A stretch of DNA of 64,000 nucleotides from JAXDMK01 sp963765955 (GCA_963765955.1 CAVXYA010000004.1:131350-195349), one strand, 5' to 3'; positions 48,592 through 57,734 are shown, counted from the stretch's first letter. Program-made: numbers and translations. The notes: generated by a model not told the origin, from the letters alone.

Positions 48592-48745
48592 GGGATCAGC
48601 CTAGAGAAGGGCGAGGGGCAAGGCGGACTGGGGCCGGTGTCCCCCGGGCTGGACGCAGGGGGAGCCGGTGGGGCTGGGGGTCCACCGGACTCCCCCCTGC
48701 GATTCTGACGGTACCCCGGCCCCGACGGGCGCCGGACCACGTTCG
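48592..48745. other. Short intergenic stretch
   Basis: 154 bp between apgM and the winged-helix gene, both on the minus strand. It should carry the apgM promoter, but I see no clear boxes. Confidence 0.3.
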
Positions 48746-49249
48746 TCACCCCTCTTGTTCCAGCGGCGCCGTCTCGAGCAGGTAGCCGCGGGACCGCACC
48801 GTGCGGATGGCCAGGCCGAGCGGCCACAGGCGCCGGCGCAGGCGGAGGACGTGGACGTCGAGGGCGTTGCGGCCCGGTGCTCCCTCCGGCCAGCCGGCCC
48901 GGACCAGCGCGTCGCGGCTGGCCACGGCTCCGAAGCGGGCGACGAGGGCGTCGGTGAGGCGGGCCTCGAGGGGCGGCAGCGCGACCCACCGGCCACCGAA
49001 CCGGAGCACGCCGTGGACGTCGAGGCCGGGAGCATCGTGGCGGTGGACCTGGCTGCGGACGGTGAGGGCGTCGACCCGGGCCCGCACGTCGCCCTCGGTG
49101 GCGGGGACCCGGATCCAGTCCTCCAGGCAGTCGCACACCGGTGGGGGGTCCTGGCCGTCCTCCACCAGGAGGAGGCGCGGGTCGCCCGCCATCCGCAATC
49201 GTGCCCGCCGGGCGTCCTCGTCGGGCCACCGGAGGAGCGTCACGTCCAC
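48746..49249 (-). CDS. Winged-helix DNA-binding protein, OmpR C-terminal type
   Basis: 167 aa. The C-terminal 75 residues (WVALPPLEARLTDALVARFG, RNALDVHVLRLRRRLWPLGL, IRTVRSRGYLLE) are an OmpR/PhoB-type winged helix. The N-terminal half has no Asp-phosphorylation receiver and is of unknown fold, so this is not a standard response regulator. No kinase is adjacent. Confidence 0.78.
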   Translation of the reverse strand: MDVTLLRWPDEDARRARLRMAGDPRLLLVEDGQDPPPVCDCLEDWIRVPATEGDVRARVDALTVRSQVHRHDAPGLDVHGVLRFGGRWVALPPLEARLTDALVARFGAVASRDALVRAGWPEGAPGRNALDVHVLRLRRRLWPLGLAIRTVRSRGYLLETAPLEQEG

Positions 49250-49503
49250 TGCTTCGACTCCACGGCAGCCGAACGTAGGGTGCCCATATTGCTGCTGTGT
49301 TTCCCGACGATGAACCTCTGCGTTCTACCGGTCGGGCCCCGGCGGGAAGGTCTGGCCGGAGCGGCTCGGCAGTGGGGCCCCGCTGCCGCTGGTGCGCCGA
49401 GCGCAGGTGACCTGAGGCGAAGGATAAGCTCTGCTTTAGGTCTTACGGCCTATTCATCAAAAGAACCTCAACCCACCCCGGCCGCGCTCCGACCTAAGGA
49501 TGC
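49250..49503. other. Divergent intergenic region with lower GC
   Basis: 254 bp between the winged-helix gene and the protease gene. The part 49420-49475 is AT-rich (GATAAGCTCTGCTTTAGG, TTCATCAAAAGAAC), the likely promoter of the protease; no firm boxes. Confidence 0.35.
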
Positions 49504-50136
49504 ATGCAGCGGAGCGTCCAGCGAAGGGGACGGGTCACCACCCTGGTGGCGATGGTGGCGCTGTTCGGGTGTCTCATGACCGGGACGGCGTCGGCCGACC
49601 ACCAGACCAAGAACGGCAACGTCCATTGGGGCCGCTACCGGTGGTCGGACACCGTTGTCTCCACCGACCGTGTGTTCTGGCTGGTCGACCGCACCGGCAA
49701 CGCCATGATGCACCAGGCCATCCTGCAGTGGGTGCAGTCGTGGAACCACCAGCGCAACCTCAACGTCAAGGGCGCCCCGCTGGTGCTGCTGACCCAGGAC
49801 GACGCCAACATCGGGCAGTGCAAGCACTTCGGGACGGTGGGCTACTCGTTCATGACGGTCTGCGCCGGGGACCCGGGAAAGACCGGCATCGCCTCCCTGC
49901 AGTGGATCGGGTCCCACCTGGCCACGCCCTACGTGATCGTGCGGCCGGGGAACCTCAACTACGGGCAGCTCTTCACCGCCCTCACCCACGAGATGGGACA
50001 CGTGCTGGGCCTCTCCCACCGGCCCGAGGTCGGGGCCACGATGCACGCCAACTCGAACTTCGACGGCGTGATCCACTGGTACGACCAGCACGACCTCGAC
50101 GCCCTCAACGCCCTGTACCGAACCCACACCGACTGA
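49504..50136 (+). CDS. Secreted matrixin-like zinc metalloprotease
   Basis: 210 aa. Signal peptide (RVTTLVAMVALFGCLMTGTASA) with a probable cleavage after ASA. The extended zinc motif HEMGHVLGLSH (HExxHxxGxxH) is near residue 162, followed by a Met-turn candidate ATMHAN. This is the metzincin/matrixin pattern. It is exported and probably degrades protein outside the cell. It lies 31 bp upstream of tRNA-Gly. Confidence 0.85.
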   Translation: MQRSVQRRGRVTTLVAMVALFGCLMTGTASADHQTKNGNVHWGRYRWSDTVVSTDRVFWLVDRTGNAMMHQAILQWVQSWNHQRNLNVKGAPLVLLTQDDANIGQCKHFGTVGYSFMTVCAGDPGKTGIASLQWIGSHLATPYVIVRPGNLNYGQLFTALTHEMGHVLGLSHRPEVGATMHANSNFDGVIHWYDQHDLDALNALYRTHTD

Positions 50137-50167
50137 GCCGGCGCGGCGGTACAGTGATGCCCGCCTC

Positions 50168-50241
50168 GCGGGCGTAGTTCAGCGGCAGAACATCAGCTTC
50201 CCAAGCTGAGAACGCGGGTTCGATTCCCGTCGCCCGCTCCA
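50168..50241 (+). tRNA. tRNA-Gly (anticodon CCC)
   Basis: Acceptor GCGGGCG/CGCCCGC, D arm with AGTTCAGCGGCAGAAC, anticodon arm TCAGC-TTCCCAA-GCTGA (CCC), T arm GGGTTCGATTCCC and encoded CCA. It is the integration site of the downstream elements; its 3' 47 bp recur twice. Confidence 0.95.
50193..50239 (+). repeat. attL-like core, tRNA-Gly 3' end
   Basis: 47 bp starting TCAGCTTCCCAAGCTGAG and ending CGCCCGCTC. Copies at 62568-62614 (one C/T change) and 63849-63895 mark the ends of two tandem elements. Confidence 0.88.
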
Positions 50242-50267
50242 AAGCAAAGGTCCTAACTCTCGGCGGC

Positions 50268-50531
50268 GTGGAAATTCGCGACCTCTCGACTAGCCGAGTC
50301 CGCTGCTGGGATGCCGGTCTCCTCAATGCCGGGCGGCCCGGTCCCACAACGATTGCCAAGTGCTACCGTCTGCTTCGCACCATCCTGGGCACGGCTGTGG
50401 AGGATGGCCTCGTCGCCAAGAACCCGTGTGTGATCAAGGGTGCGGGCGTAGAGCGGCATCCCGAGCGCCCGGTTGCGGCTCGGGCCTCTATATCGGCGCC
50501 GGGCTCGGTCCCGGGCCACGCGACGGCCTGA
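50268..50531 (+). pseudogene. Tyrosine integrase remnant (core-binding region)
   Basis: Residues such as RSTSRVRCWDAGLL-type text (EIRDLSTSRVRCWDAGLLNA), PTTIAKCYRLLRTILGTAV, EDGLVAKNPCVIKGAGVER are the SAM-like N-terminal core-binding domain of phage and ICE integrases. The catalytic domain (R-H-R-Y) is missing, and after HPERPVAAR the DNA joins a membrane-protein fragment. Being beside the tRNA, it is the relic of the integrase that inserted the element. Confidence 0.75.
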
Positions 50532-50737
50532 TGAACCTCCCTCGCCCGGCGGGGCGGTCGGTGCGGACGGTGCGCACGGCCATCGGCTTCGCGCTCGGTG
50601 GCTCGGTCGGGATCGGCACGGTCTCCTTCGCCGTCACTGTCGGCCCCATCGTCCACCTGTTCCTCGACCGGATGACGTTCACTCCACCGGCCCGTCCTGA
50701 GACGACGCCCGCACCGGGTACCGTCGAAGCCCTGTAG
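50475..50737 (+). pseudogene. C-terminal fragment of a YczE/YitT-like membrane protein
   Basis: GLYIGAGLGPGPRDGLMNL and AIGFALGGSVGIGTVSFAV are typical of the C-terminal half of YczE-type proteins; the N-terminal helices are missing. It overlaps the integrase remnant in another frame at a recombination joint. Confidence 0.6.
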
Positions 50738-51026
50738 ACGGGGTGCGAGTCTTCCTCCTGACCAGCTGGAACACGAGGTAGGCGGCAAGGCCCACGAGAC
50801 CGACCGTGTCGGCGAGCGTTCCCCGGCCCGGTGCCATCCCGCGGATCAGGAACGACAGGGCGAGAAGGAGCCACGTCATCGAGTGGAACCAGCGGAGGAC
50901 GACGCGGGTGACGCCGGTCGCCTGCCACGTCTGCTTCGGAATCTGCACGACGGTGAACAACGCGGCGGCGAAAGTGGCGACCCCCGCCCAGACGAACCAC
51001 GACACTCCGAGGGAGCCCTCAGTCAT
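50679..51026 (-). CDS. Small membrane protein
   Basis: 115 aa with three hydrophobic segments (SWFVWAGVATFAAALFTVV, SMTWLLLALSFLI, DTVGLVGLAAYLVFQLV). No family assigned. ATG 51026 overlaps the preceding stop (ATGA). Its 3' end overlaps the YczE fragment on the other strand. Confidence 0.6.
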   Translation of the reverse strand: MTEGSLGVSWFVWAGVATFAAALFTVVQIPKQTWQATGVTRVVLRWFHSMTWLLLALSFLIRGMAPGRGTLADTVGLVGLAAYLVFQLVRRKTRTPSTGLRRYPVRASSQDGPVE

Positions 51027-51532
51027 GAGCGCTCGAGTCCATCCGGGTTCCACCACACGGAGGCGAGGAGCAACAGGCCGCCGGTGAGCCACACCGGGCC
51101 CCAGAGGATCATGTACCAGCGGGCTCCATCGGCATCCGTCGGATTGAACACCCCCAGCTCGGCGAGGGCACCGTTGACGATGCCCATGGCCCCGTAGAGA
51201 GCGAGAGCCACGCCACAGATCCACACCCCGGCCCGCAGCACCCGACGGGGCACTCCCAAGCGCCACTGCCGGGCGATGGCCAAGACCAGCAGGGCGAGGA
51301 CAACCTTGAGCGCTCCCGTGACCCAGACCAGCACGATGAGCCCCTCGTCCCGGGCCAGGGCCTGCTGGCGAAGTTCCTCGTTCAGCGTGCCCAGGCCCCA
51401 GTGCCCGCCGGCAGCCCAGTAGAAGCTGAGGAGGGCGAATGCGGCGGCCCAGATGACGGCGGCCCAGATGACTGCGGAGTAGGCCGGCCCGGTCCGTCCC
51501 CGCCGTTCCGTTCGGACAGGGTTGGCGATCAC
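51023..51532 (-). CDS. DUF3995-like membrane protein
   Basis: 169 aa from GTG 51532, overlapping the previous stop. Four hydrophobic segments; WAAAFALLSFYWAAGGHWGLGT at the start and WYMILWGPVWLTGGLLLL near the end resemble DUF3995 proteins of actinobacteria. Function unknown; part of a three-gene membrane-protein run. Confidence 0.6.
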   Translation of the reverse strand: MIANPVRTERRGRTGPAYSAVIWAAVIWAAAFALLSFYWAAGGHWGLGTLNEELRQQALARDEGLIVLVWVTGALKVVLALLVLAIARQWRLGVPRRVLRAGVWICGVALALYGAMGIVNGALAELGVFNPTDADGARWYMILWGPVWLTGGLLLLASVWWNPDGLERS

Positions 51533-52192
51533 GGCTCGACCAGCTTCGGCCGCCCGCCCGTGCGCAGCAGGGTCGTCGCCACCGCAACCAACCACAATCC
51601 GAAGAGCGTGAAGTACACGGGCGCGAGCCCCGCCGCGAGCACGGTGCCGATGATGCACACCGCGGCCAGCACGCGGCCGGTGCGGAGGAGCCAACCAGGG
51701 AAGACGGTCGAGGCGGCCGCGCTCGTGGCCGCCATCAGCAGGCCTGCGGGAATCGGCAACAGGAGCAACCCCATGTCGCCCAGGTCCATGAGCGCGGCCG
51801 ACACCCACGGGTCGCGATGCTCGCCCGCGTGCAGTGCAGCCGCACCCCAGCCCGCCGCTTGGATGAGCAACGGACCGAGGAAGGCGACCCCCGCGACCAG
51901 CACCACGACGGCCCAGATGCCACCATCGCCGTCCGTCCAGTGGATCGCCGCCAGAGGGCGGCCAGGAACTCCTGGAGGAAGACCAAGCCCCCGATCACGA
52001 CCAGGGTGCTGTTGAAAAACACCGCGCCTGGTGCTCAGCGAAATAGCTGGCGATCTCCTCGGCCGACGCCTCGCTCGAGGGCGAGGTTTCACCGATGACC
52101 AGCCCGCCGAACACCAAGGTCCCCAGGAACCCGAATGCGCCGATCGGCGCCCGCCGCTCCCACTCCGTCGCGAGTTCTTCCACCGCCGCCAT
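51529..52192 (-). pseudogene. Membrane protein with two frame breaks
   Basis: N-terminus MAAVEELATEWERRAPIGAF and a first helix (52192 down to about 52025), then a shift to FFNSTLVVIGGLVFLQEFLAAL, and a second shift near 51950 to GGIWAVVVLVAGVAFLGPLL and the rest. Joined, they give a roughly 220-aa polytopic protein. Decayed or mis-sequenced; no family assigned. Confidence 0.55.
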
Positions 52193-52259
52193 TGATCCTT
52201 CTTCCCATCCGCCGGATGGCATCAATTAGAATACTCTAGAATAAGGCGGGAGGACGAAC

Positions 52260-52848
52260 TTGGCAAGGCCTGGGCGTTCACCGACGACCAACTGCTCGAC
52301 GGCGCGCTGACCCTCGTGGCCGCCGGTGGCCCCCGCGCCGCCACCATTTCCGCCATTCCGAGGTGACCGGCGCTTCCGTCGGATCGATCTACCACCGGTT
52401 CGCGTCGCGGGAGCTGCTCATGGCCCGCCTGTCGATGAGGACGGTCGGCGCCTTCCAGCGCGGGTTCATCGGTGCGCTGGCGGAACAGGATCCGGAGCTG
52501 GCTGACGTCGGCGCCGTCGACCACCTGGTCGGTTGGGCGGGGGAGCACCCGGCGGAGATGCGGGTGCTGGCCTTGCACCGACGCGAGGATCTAGCCGCCC
52601 GGTGGCCCCAGGAGCTGGGGCGGGAGCTGGCCGACCTCCGGCAGGAGCTCGAGGTGGCCCTGCGCCACCATGCCCGAGCCCGCTACAGCCGCGACGAGGG
52701 GGATGCGGTGGCCCGGGTGACCTTCGCTCTGGTGGACATTCCCTACGCCGCCGTCCGCCGCTACGTTCTCACCGGCGGCAGCATGCCGGCGACGGTGGCC
52801 GAAGCACTGGTGCCGACGTGCCGGGTTGCCCTCGCCGCCCGACCTTGA
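52260..52848 (+). pseudogene. TetR/AcrR family regulator, 5' end frameshifted
   Basis: WAFTDDQLLDGALTLVAAGG and ISAI in one frame, then VTGASVGSIYHRFASRELLM (recognition helix of a TetR HTH) in the next, followed by a helical ligand domain (VRVLALHRREDLAARW-like). At least one frame break near 52360. TTG 52260 with GGGAGG before it is a possible start. Divergent from the membrane-protein run, so it may have controlled those genes; a direct repeat TAGAATA-CTC-TAGAATA lies in the gap (about 52226-52243). Confidence 0.6.
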
Positions 52849-52866
52849 CGGCGAAAGGATGACAAG

Positions 52867-53110
52867 GTGGCCGAAGACCACGCCCCGCCCTGGGGCGTAA
52901 CCGTCGACCACGGCATCTGCGTGGTGGAGCCGGCCAGCACCCGGGCCGGCATCTACGTGGCCATGACCCGGGGCCGGGGTCGCAACGCCGCCTGGGTGCT
53001 CGACCGGACCGGCCTGGAGGACGCCGAGGAGGTGTTCGCCACCGCGATCGCCCGGCCGCCCGCCCGCACCGCCCAGGCCGTACGGGAGCAGCTCTACCGA
53101 GCGGCCGGGG
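52867..53110 (+). pseudogene. C-terminal fragment of a conjugative relaxase-helicase
   Basis: GVTVDHGICVVEPASTRAGIYVAMTRGRGRNAAWVLD carries helicase motif VI (YVAMTRGR) of TraA/TrwC-type proteins. It is on the opposite strand from the relaxase gene at 53540-55307. Sequence 53111-53330 has no recognisable product. Confidence 0.6.
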
Positions 53111-53329
53111 CATCCCCGCCCACGCCGCCCAAGACGCTGCTGAGGTCGTCCGCGCTTACTGCCTGCGTGGTCTGGGTGACGTACCAGAGGTCTACGAGCG
53201 TCGCGACCGACACCACGATGCCGTCGCTCTGTTCAGACTCCGCCAGCGTTGCTTTGCCAGTTTCAGAGAGCCCAGTGGCCGCCGCCCACTACGCAGAGCA
53301 TGAACGCCTTCGCTGCGTCCATCCCGCCC

Positions 53330-53525
53330 TGCTGGCCGACCGGGTGGTCCGCCTGTACGACCAGATGAGCGGAGGCGGTGACACCGTCGCCATCACCACG
53401 GCATCGACCGTACGGCCCGGGCCATCAACACCGAGATCCAGCGTCGCCGCAAATCCACGCCGGCAGGGAACGTCCGTTGCCCTCGCCGACGGGACCGAGG
53501 TCTTCGTGGGCGACCTGGGTCGCCT
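53330..53525 (+). pseudogene. Internal helicase-region fragment of a relaxase
   Basis: LADRVVRLYDQMSGGGDTVAITT, then after a frame change INTEIQRRRKSTPAGN, then ADGTEVFVGD resemble the region between the ATPase and C-terminus of TraA-type relaxases. Orientation and order do not match the minus-strand relaxase, so the locus is scrambled. Confidence 0.45.
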
Positions 53526-53539
53526 TGGCGTAGGAGCAG

Positions 53540-55307
53540 GCTGGCCTGACCCTGCCAGGCATCATGGAACCGCCGGACTTCATCCAGGTGGTGGGCCGGG
53601 AAGGACTCGCACCAATGGGCGAACATTCCACCGCGACCCACGGCGGGGAGCTGGGCCGGGTCACCGACACAGACCAGGCGCCAGTGACGGCGATCGGCCA
53701 GTTCGACCAGCCGGGCCAGGTCCTCGGTCGACGCCATGCCGGCCTCGTCGAGGACGATCGAAGTCCCGGGCCGGAGTTGCCACTCGGGCGGCGGGCCTTC
53801 AGGTCGGCCGTGCTCGTAGAGCAGCTTGGCCAGTGTGGTGGCCGAGGTGGCGGTCTCACGACCGAGCACGTCGGCGGCCTTGCCTGAGGGAGCCAAGCCG
53901 ACCACGGGTCGGCCCTGCTCACCTAGCGAGGCGACCGCCGAGGACAGCAAGGTGGTCTTGCCCGTCCCGGCCGGGCCCACGATCAGCACCAGGCGCTGGT
54001 CGCCCGCCACCGCTTTGGGCAGCCGCGGCCTGGAGATCCTCGCCGGCTGTCACGCGGCGGTTGGCCCCGACGTTGGCGGCGGCCCAGGACAGCAGCCCGG
54101 CTTCCTGGTGAACCACGGCCGGGGCGCTCAGGCGGCGATCAACGACGTGCTCGCTGACCGCTCGACCGTCCCGACGGCAGGCCACACCGGGCTTCGCCGG
54201 CGCGTGCATCTCCACGCATCGGCCTGCCGCTTCGGCGGAGAGTCGGTCGATGATCTCGACGACTTCCGCGGCCGAGCTGGCCACGTCGGCCGGGACGCGG
54301 GCCGCGATCTCCCGGGCCAGGTCGGCCCGCAGCCAGGTCGAGGACGACGAGGCCACCGCCACCAGCGCCTCGGCGATGACCGCTTCCTCGTCCCAGTCGA
54401 TCGTGCCCGGCAGATGTAGGTGACCATCGGGGCGGGCCAGCGGAGCGAACCCGGCGTGGTTCGCTCGTTCCGCCCACTCGGCACGAAGCCGCTCGGCTTC
54501 GATCGGCTCGGACTTGCCCGGCCGACTCGCCACCACGGCATCGCGCTCCAGGCGGTACAGGGTGCGGGGGCCGGGCTCCCCGCCGTCGTGGTCGTCGACC
54601 CAGGCGGCCACCGACTTGGCCAGCGTGGCTTCCACCTGGGCGTTGCGCTGGGAGAACAGCTTCAGTAACGCCGCCGGCACACCTCCGATGTCGGCATGGC
54701 CCTCGGTTACCTCGCCCCAGGACACTCCCAGTCGACCCGACAGCTCTGAGCGCAGGGCGGCGGCGTAGACCCAGCCGATGGAGTGCTGCTGGTACTTGAG
54801 GAACCGGGCGTCGAGTGAGAGCCATGCTCGGGTCGGGTCCTGGACCTTGGCCCAGATCAGGGCGTGGGTGTGGAGCTGAGGGTCGGCCTCCCGGCTGGTG
54901 TGCTGGCGGAATAGCGCCGCGACGAGGCCCTGGGCATCCACCTGGTGGACGCCGTTGGTACCCCGGCGGGTGACTCCCCCATGCTCCTGGAACCAGTCCA
55001 GGGCGATGACGACAGCCGCGTCGTGGGCGGCGAGTACCTCGGCCCGCAGCGAGGCATCCGGGCTCAGCGCCCAGAGCACCGATATGGACTTGGGGGCAGA
55101 GAAGGTGGCGTCGAATGCCCGGGCCGACTTGGCTCCGAAGCCCCGGCCCAGGTCCCGACGGTCGCCGGGATGCCGGCCGTGCATCATCGCCTTCAGCTGC
55201 TCGGGCCGGACGCCGCCGGTCAGCCCGATAGCCGGGCAACCCTCGCCCCACCACCGGCCCGGCGGCTCGTTGGGGTCGAGATAGTAATCGATCGGCCCTC
55301 GGCTCAT
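53540..55307 (-). pseudogene. MobF-type relaxase (TrwC/TraA-like), frameshifted and truncated
   Basis: N-terminal TrwC domain: FGAKSARAFDATFSAPKSIS, QVDAQGLVAALFRQHTSREADPQLHTHALIW (the HxHTH metal triad). After about 430 aa the frame breaks near 54025; without one base it continues as LPKAVAGDQRLVLIVGPAGTGKTTLLS, TSIVLDEAGMAS and VCVGDPAQLPAVG, a helicase ATPase. It stops short near 53540. It shows the element was once conjugative or mobilisable. No type IV secretion genes are present. Confidence 0.75.
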
Positions 55308-55672
55308 CCCGTCCCGGCGGAGTAGTCAACCAGCCTCGCCACGCCGGCACCGCCGGCCTTGAGGGTCGTGGCCCGCATCACGGCCGCCGTCCCGCGGGAC
55401 GCAATGCACTCGTCTGTGCGTCATGGGGGTCGATACACAGCTAGGCCGATGAGGAGAGCGGAATCTCGCGTTGGCCCGCGAAATTTCCTGTGAGGGTGGA
55501 CTCTCGACGATGAACGGCCGCTCGGTGGGACTGCCCGACTCGCTCGGCGTGCCTCCACGACGTTTGCGCTACGAGCCCGGCTGCGCACGCGATACGGTCG
55601 GTACCGATACCCCCAGGGGTATGATGTGGGGGCGAGATCCCGGTTGCGTGTCCGATGGATGAGGGGAGGGCC
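55308..55672. other. Intergenic region upstream of the sulfur genes
   Basis: 365 bp with no convincing gene. It holds the operator and a possible -10 (TATGAT, 55620-55625), then GAGGGGAGG before the small leader ORF. Confidence 0.5.
55607..55622. promoter_or_regulatory. CsoR/CstR-type operator, site 1
   Basis: ATACCCCCAGGGGTAT is a perfect inverted repeat (ATACCCC-CA-GGGGTAT), the form bound by CsoR-family repressors. It overlaps the candidate -10 TATGAT. Compare 62203-62222. Confidence 0.75.
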
Positions 55673-55729
55673 GTGGCGACGAACTTTGCCGAGCGTCAAC
55701 GAGAGGTCGTGGAGCCAGACCGACGATGA
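55673..55729 (+). CDS. 18-residue leader ORF
   Basis: GTG 55673, preceded by GGGGAGG, encodes MATNFAERQREVVEPDRR and its TGA overlaps the ATG of the next gene (ATGA). It has the best ribosome site in this stretch, so it may couple translation into the aminotransferase, or be the remnant of a larger gene. Confidence 0.4.
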   Translation: MATNFAERQREVVEPDRR

Positions 55730-57114
55730 TCCAGACCAGGAGGCCCGTGCCCGCCACCCTCCTCGGCGATGGTGAGCCCGTCCCGTGCCTCGACGGCACC
55801 GATCGGCCCTACCTGAGCCTCGATGCCGCCGCGTCCACCGCTGCGTTTCCCGCCGTGGCCGACGCCGTCGCCGCGTTCGTTCCCCTCTACTCGAGTGTCC
55901 ACCGGGGTGCTGGCTACCGGTCGCGAACCTCAACCGCCACCTATGAGCATGCCCGGCAGCGGGCGCTCGAATTTGCCGGGCGCGACCCGAACCGCGACGT
56001 CGCCATCATCTGCCGGAACACCACCGAAGCGATCAACCACCTCGCATACCGACTCCAACTCCGGCCGGCCGACGTCGTGGTCACCACGGTCGTGGAGCGC
56101 CACGCCAACCTGCTCCCCTGGGCGCGGCTGTGCCAGCGTCAGTACATCGACTGCGGTCCCGACGGCACGTTCAGCGTCGACGACGCCATCGCAGCCTTCG
56201 ACGCGGCCGGACCTCGTCCCGCTTTGCTCGCTATCACCGGCGCCTCCAACGTGACCGGCTGGAGCCCAGACCTTGAGCGGATCATTCCCGCCGCCCATGA
56301 GCGAGGGATCCCGGTTCTCGTCGACGCCGCACAGCTCGCCGCCCACCGGCTGCTTCCCGCCGACGCCGACTACCTGGCCTGGAGCGGCCACAAGATGTAC
56401 GCCCCCTACGGCGCCGGCATCCTGATTGGCCCCCGCAGCACTTTTGACCACGGCGACCCGTTCCTCGCTGGCGGCGGCGCCGTCGACCTCGTCGATCTCG
56501 ACGAGGTCGTGTGGACCGAACCACCGGAGCGTGAAGAAGCGGGATCCCCCAACGTCATCGGCGCGGTCGCTCTCGGCACTGCCATCGACGAACTCGAGCG
56601 CATCGGCTGGGACGCCATCGCCAGCCACGACCAATCACTTGCCGCAGAGCTCCACCAGGGCTTGGCCGCCATCGCCGGCGTCCGCATCCTGGGCCCCGCC
56701 GACCCAATGCTCCCTCTCGCCACCTTCACCCTGGAAGGGGTGCCACACAGTCTCCTCGCAGCACGCCTGAGCGCGGAGCACGGCATCGGCGTCCGCCACG
56801 GCTGCTTCTGCGCCCATCCCTACCTCCTCCGGCTCCTCGGACTGACCGCCGCGGAGATCCGCGGCTACAAGGAAGCCGTCGTCGCCGGCGACCGCAGACA
56901 GATCCCCGGCGCCGTGCGCGCCAGCAGCAGCATCGCCACCAGCAGTGCCGACATCGCTCGGTTCGTCGGCGCCGTGGGCGACATCGTCGCCAATCCCGAG
57001 CCGTTCGTCCCCTACGAACAGGACGCCGCCACCGGTGACTATTGGTCGACGACCGACGCTGCTGGCTGGAGGGCTGAGGAACGACACCGCTCCGCGCCCT
57101 GCGGACGAGGCTGA
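55726..57114 (+). CDS. Class V aminotransferase, cysteine desulfurase/selenocysteine lyase-like
   Basis: 462 aa. PLP Lys in DYLAWSGHKMYAPYG (near 223-237); Asp in VLVDAAQLAAH; the mobile loop GVRHGCFCAHPYLLRLLG has the nucleophilic Cys position of SufS/CsdB-type enzymes. It probably releases sulfur from Cys or a related substrate. The downstream gene is 6 bp away. Operator site 1 lies upstream. Confidence 0.8.
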   Translation: MIQTRRPVPATLLGDGEPVPCLDGTDRPYLSLDAAASTAAFPAVADAVAAFVPLYSSVHRGAGYRSRTSTATYEHARQRALEFAGRDPNRDVAIICRNTTEAINHLAYRLQLRPADVVVTTVVERHANLLPWARLCQRQYIDCGPDGTFSVDDAIAAFDAAGPRPALLAITGASNVTGWSPDLERIIPAAHERGIPVLVDAAQLAAHRLLPADADYLAWSGHKMYAPYGAGILIGPRSTFDHGDPFLAGGGAVDLVDLDEVVWTEPPEREEAGSPNVIGAVALGTAIDELERIGWDAIASHDQSLAAELHQGLAAIAGVRILGPADPMLPLATFTLEGVPHSLLAARLSAEHGIGVRHGCFCAHPYLLRLLGLTAAEIRGYKEAVVAGDRRQIPGAVRASSSIATSSADIARFVGAVGDIVANPEPFVPYEQDAATGDYWSTTDAAGWRAEERHRSAPCGRG

Positions 57115-57120
57115 CCGTCA

Positions 57121-57651
57121 GTGACGGGCAACCGCGCCGTCGATCGAAACCGACCACGGCCGCCGCGGCCACTCGCGTTGACCGGCGAACGCCTCCGGGG
57201 TTGGCTCCTCGTCGGCGGACAGTTCGTTCTCCTGGGGGTCCTTGTCATCGCCCCCTCCGGATCCTTGTGGCCCCTTCCTGATCCGGTGCGGGTCACGGGC
57301 ATGGTGGGCCGTGTGGTCGGGGCGGCGGCGATCGTGCTGGGAGCAGCCCGGCTCGGCCTCGCTGCCAGCGTCCACCCCGAGCCGACCAAGTCGGCGGTGC
57401 TACGCGTCAGCGGGCCCTACCGCTATGTCCGACACCCGATCTATTCGGGGGTGTTGGCCCTTGCCGCAGCTATGGCGCTCACCGGGCGATCACTTCTCCA
57501 CCTCCTTGCCTTCGCCGCCCTCGTGGCCGTGCTGAACGTCAAGGCCTGTTTCGAGGAGGCCCTCCTCACCCAGCGGTTCCCGAACTACCCGGCCTACGCC
57601 CGTCGCACCCGACGTTTCCTACCTCTACCGAGAGCGCGTCCCTCGAACTGA
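57121..57651 (+). CDS. Isoprenylcysteine carboxyl methyltransferase-like membrane protein
   Basis: 176 aa from GTG 57121, with about four hydrophobic segments. GPYRYVRHPIYSGVLALAAA and FEEALLTQRFPNYPAYARRT are the ICMT/PEMT-family signatures (RHPxY and the EExxL...Y core). Such bacterial proteins may methylate thiols; substrate unknown. In a sulfur-related setting thiol methylation (for example of sulfide) is a reasonable guess. Confidence 0.75.
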   Translation: MTGNRAVDRNRPRPPRPLALTGERLRGWLLVGGQFVLLGVLVIAPSGSLWPLPDPVRVTGMVGRVVGAAAIVLGAARLGLAASVHPEPTKSAVLRVSGPYRYVRHPIYSGVLALAAAMALTGRSLLHLLAFAALVAVLNVKACFEEALLTQRFPNYPAYARRTRRFLPLPRARPSN

Positions 57652-57734
57652 AGGAAGGGCGGGCCGGGACGACCGCGCGGCTGGCCGCCACGAGTGATCG
57701 CCGGGCTGTGCGGGAATGCCGACTTCGGGACCTG

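Noticed and set aside
50105..50359. Minus-strand frames with RATGIEPAFSAWEA text, also at 62551-62817 and 63743-63972
   Set aside because: This is the familiar false translation of the antisense of a tRNA-Gly gene and its att copies.
55471..55662. A 63-aa frame upstream of the desulfurase-like gene
   Set aside because: It has no ribosome site and no family motif, and it runs through the operator and promoter.
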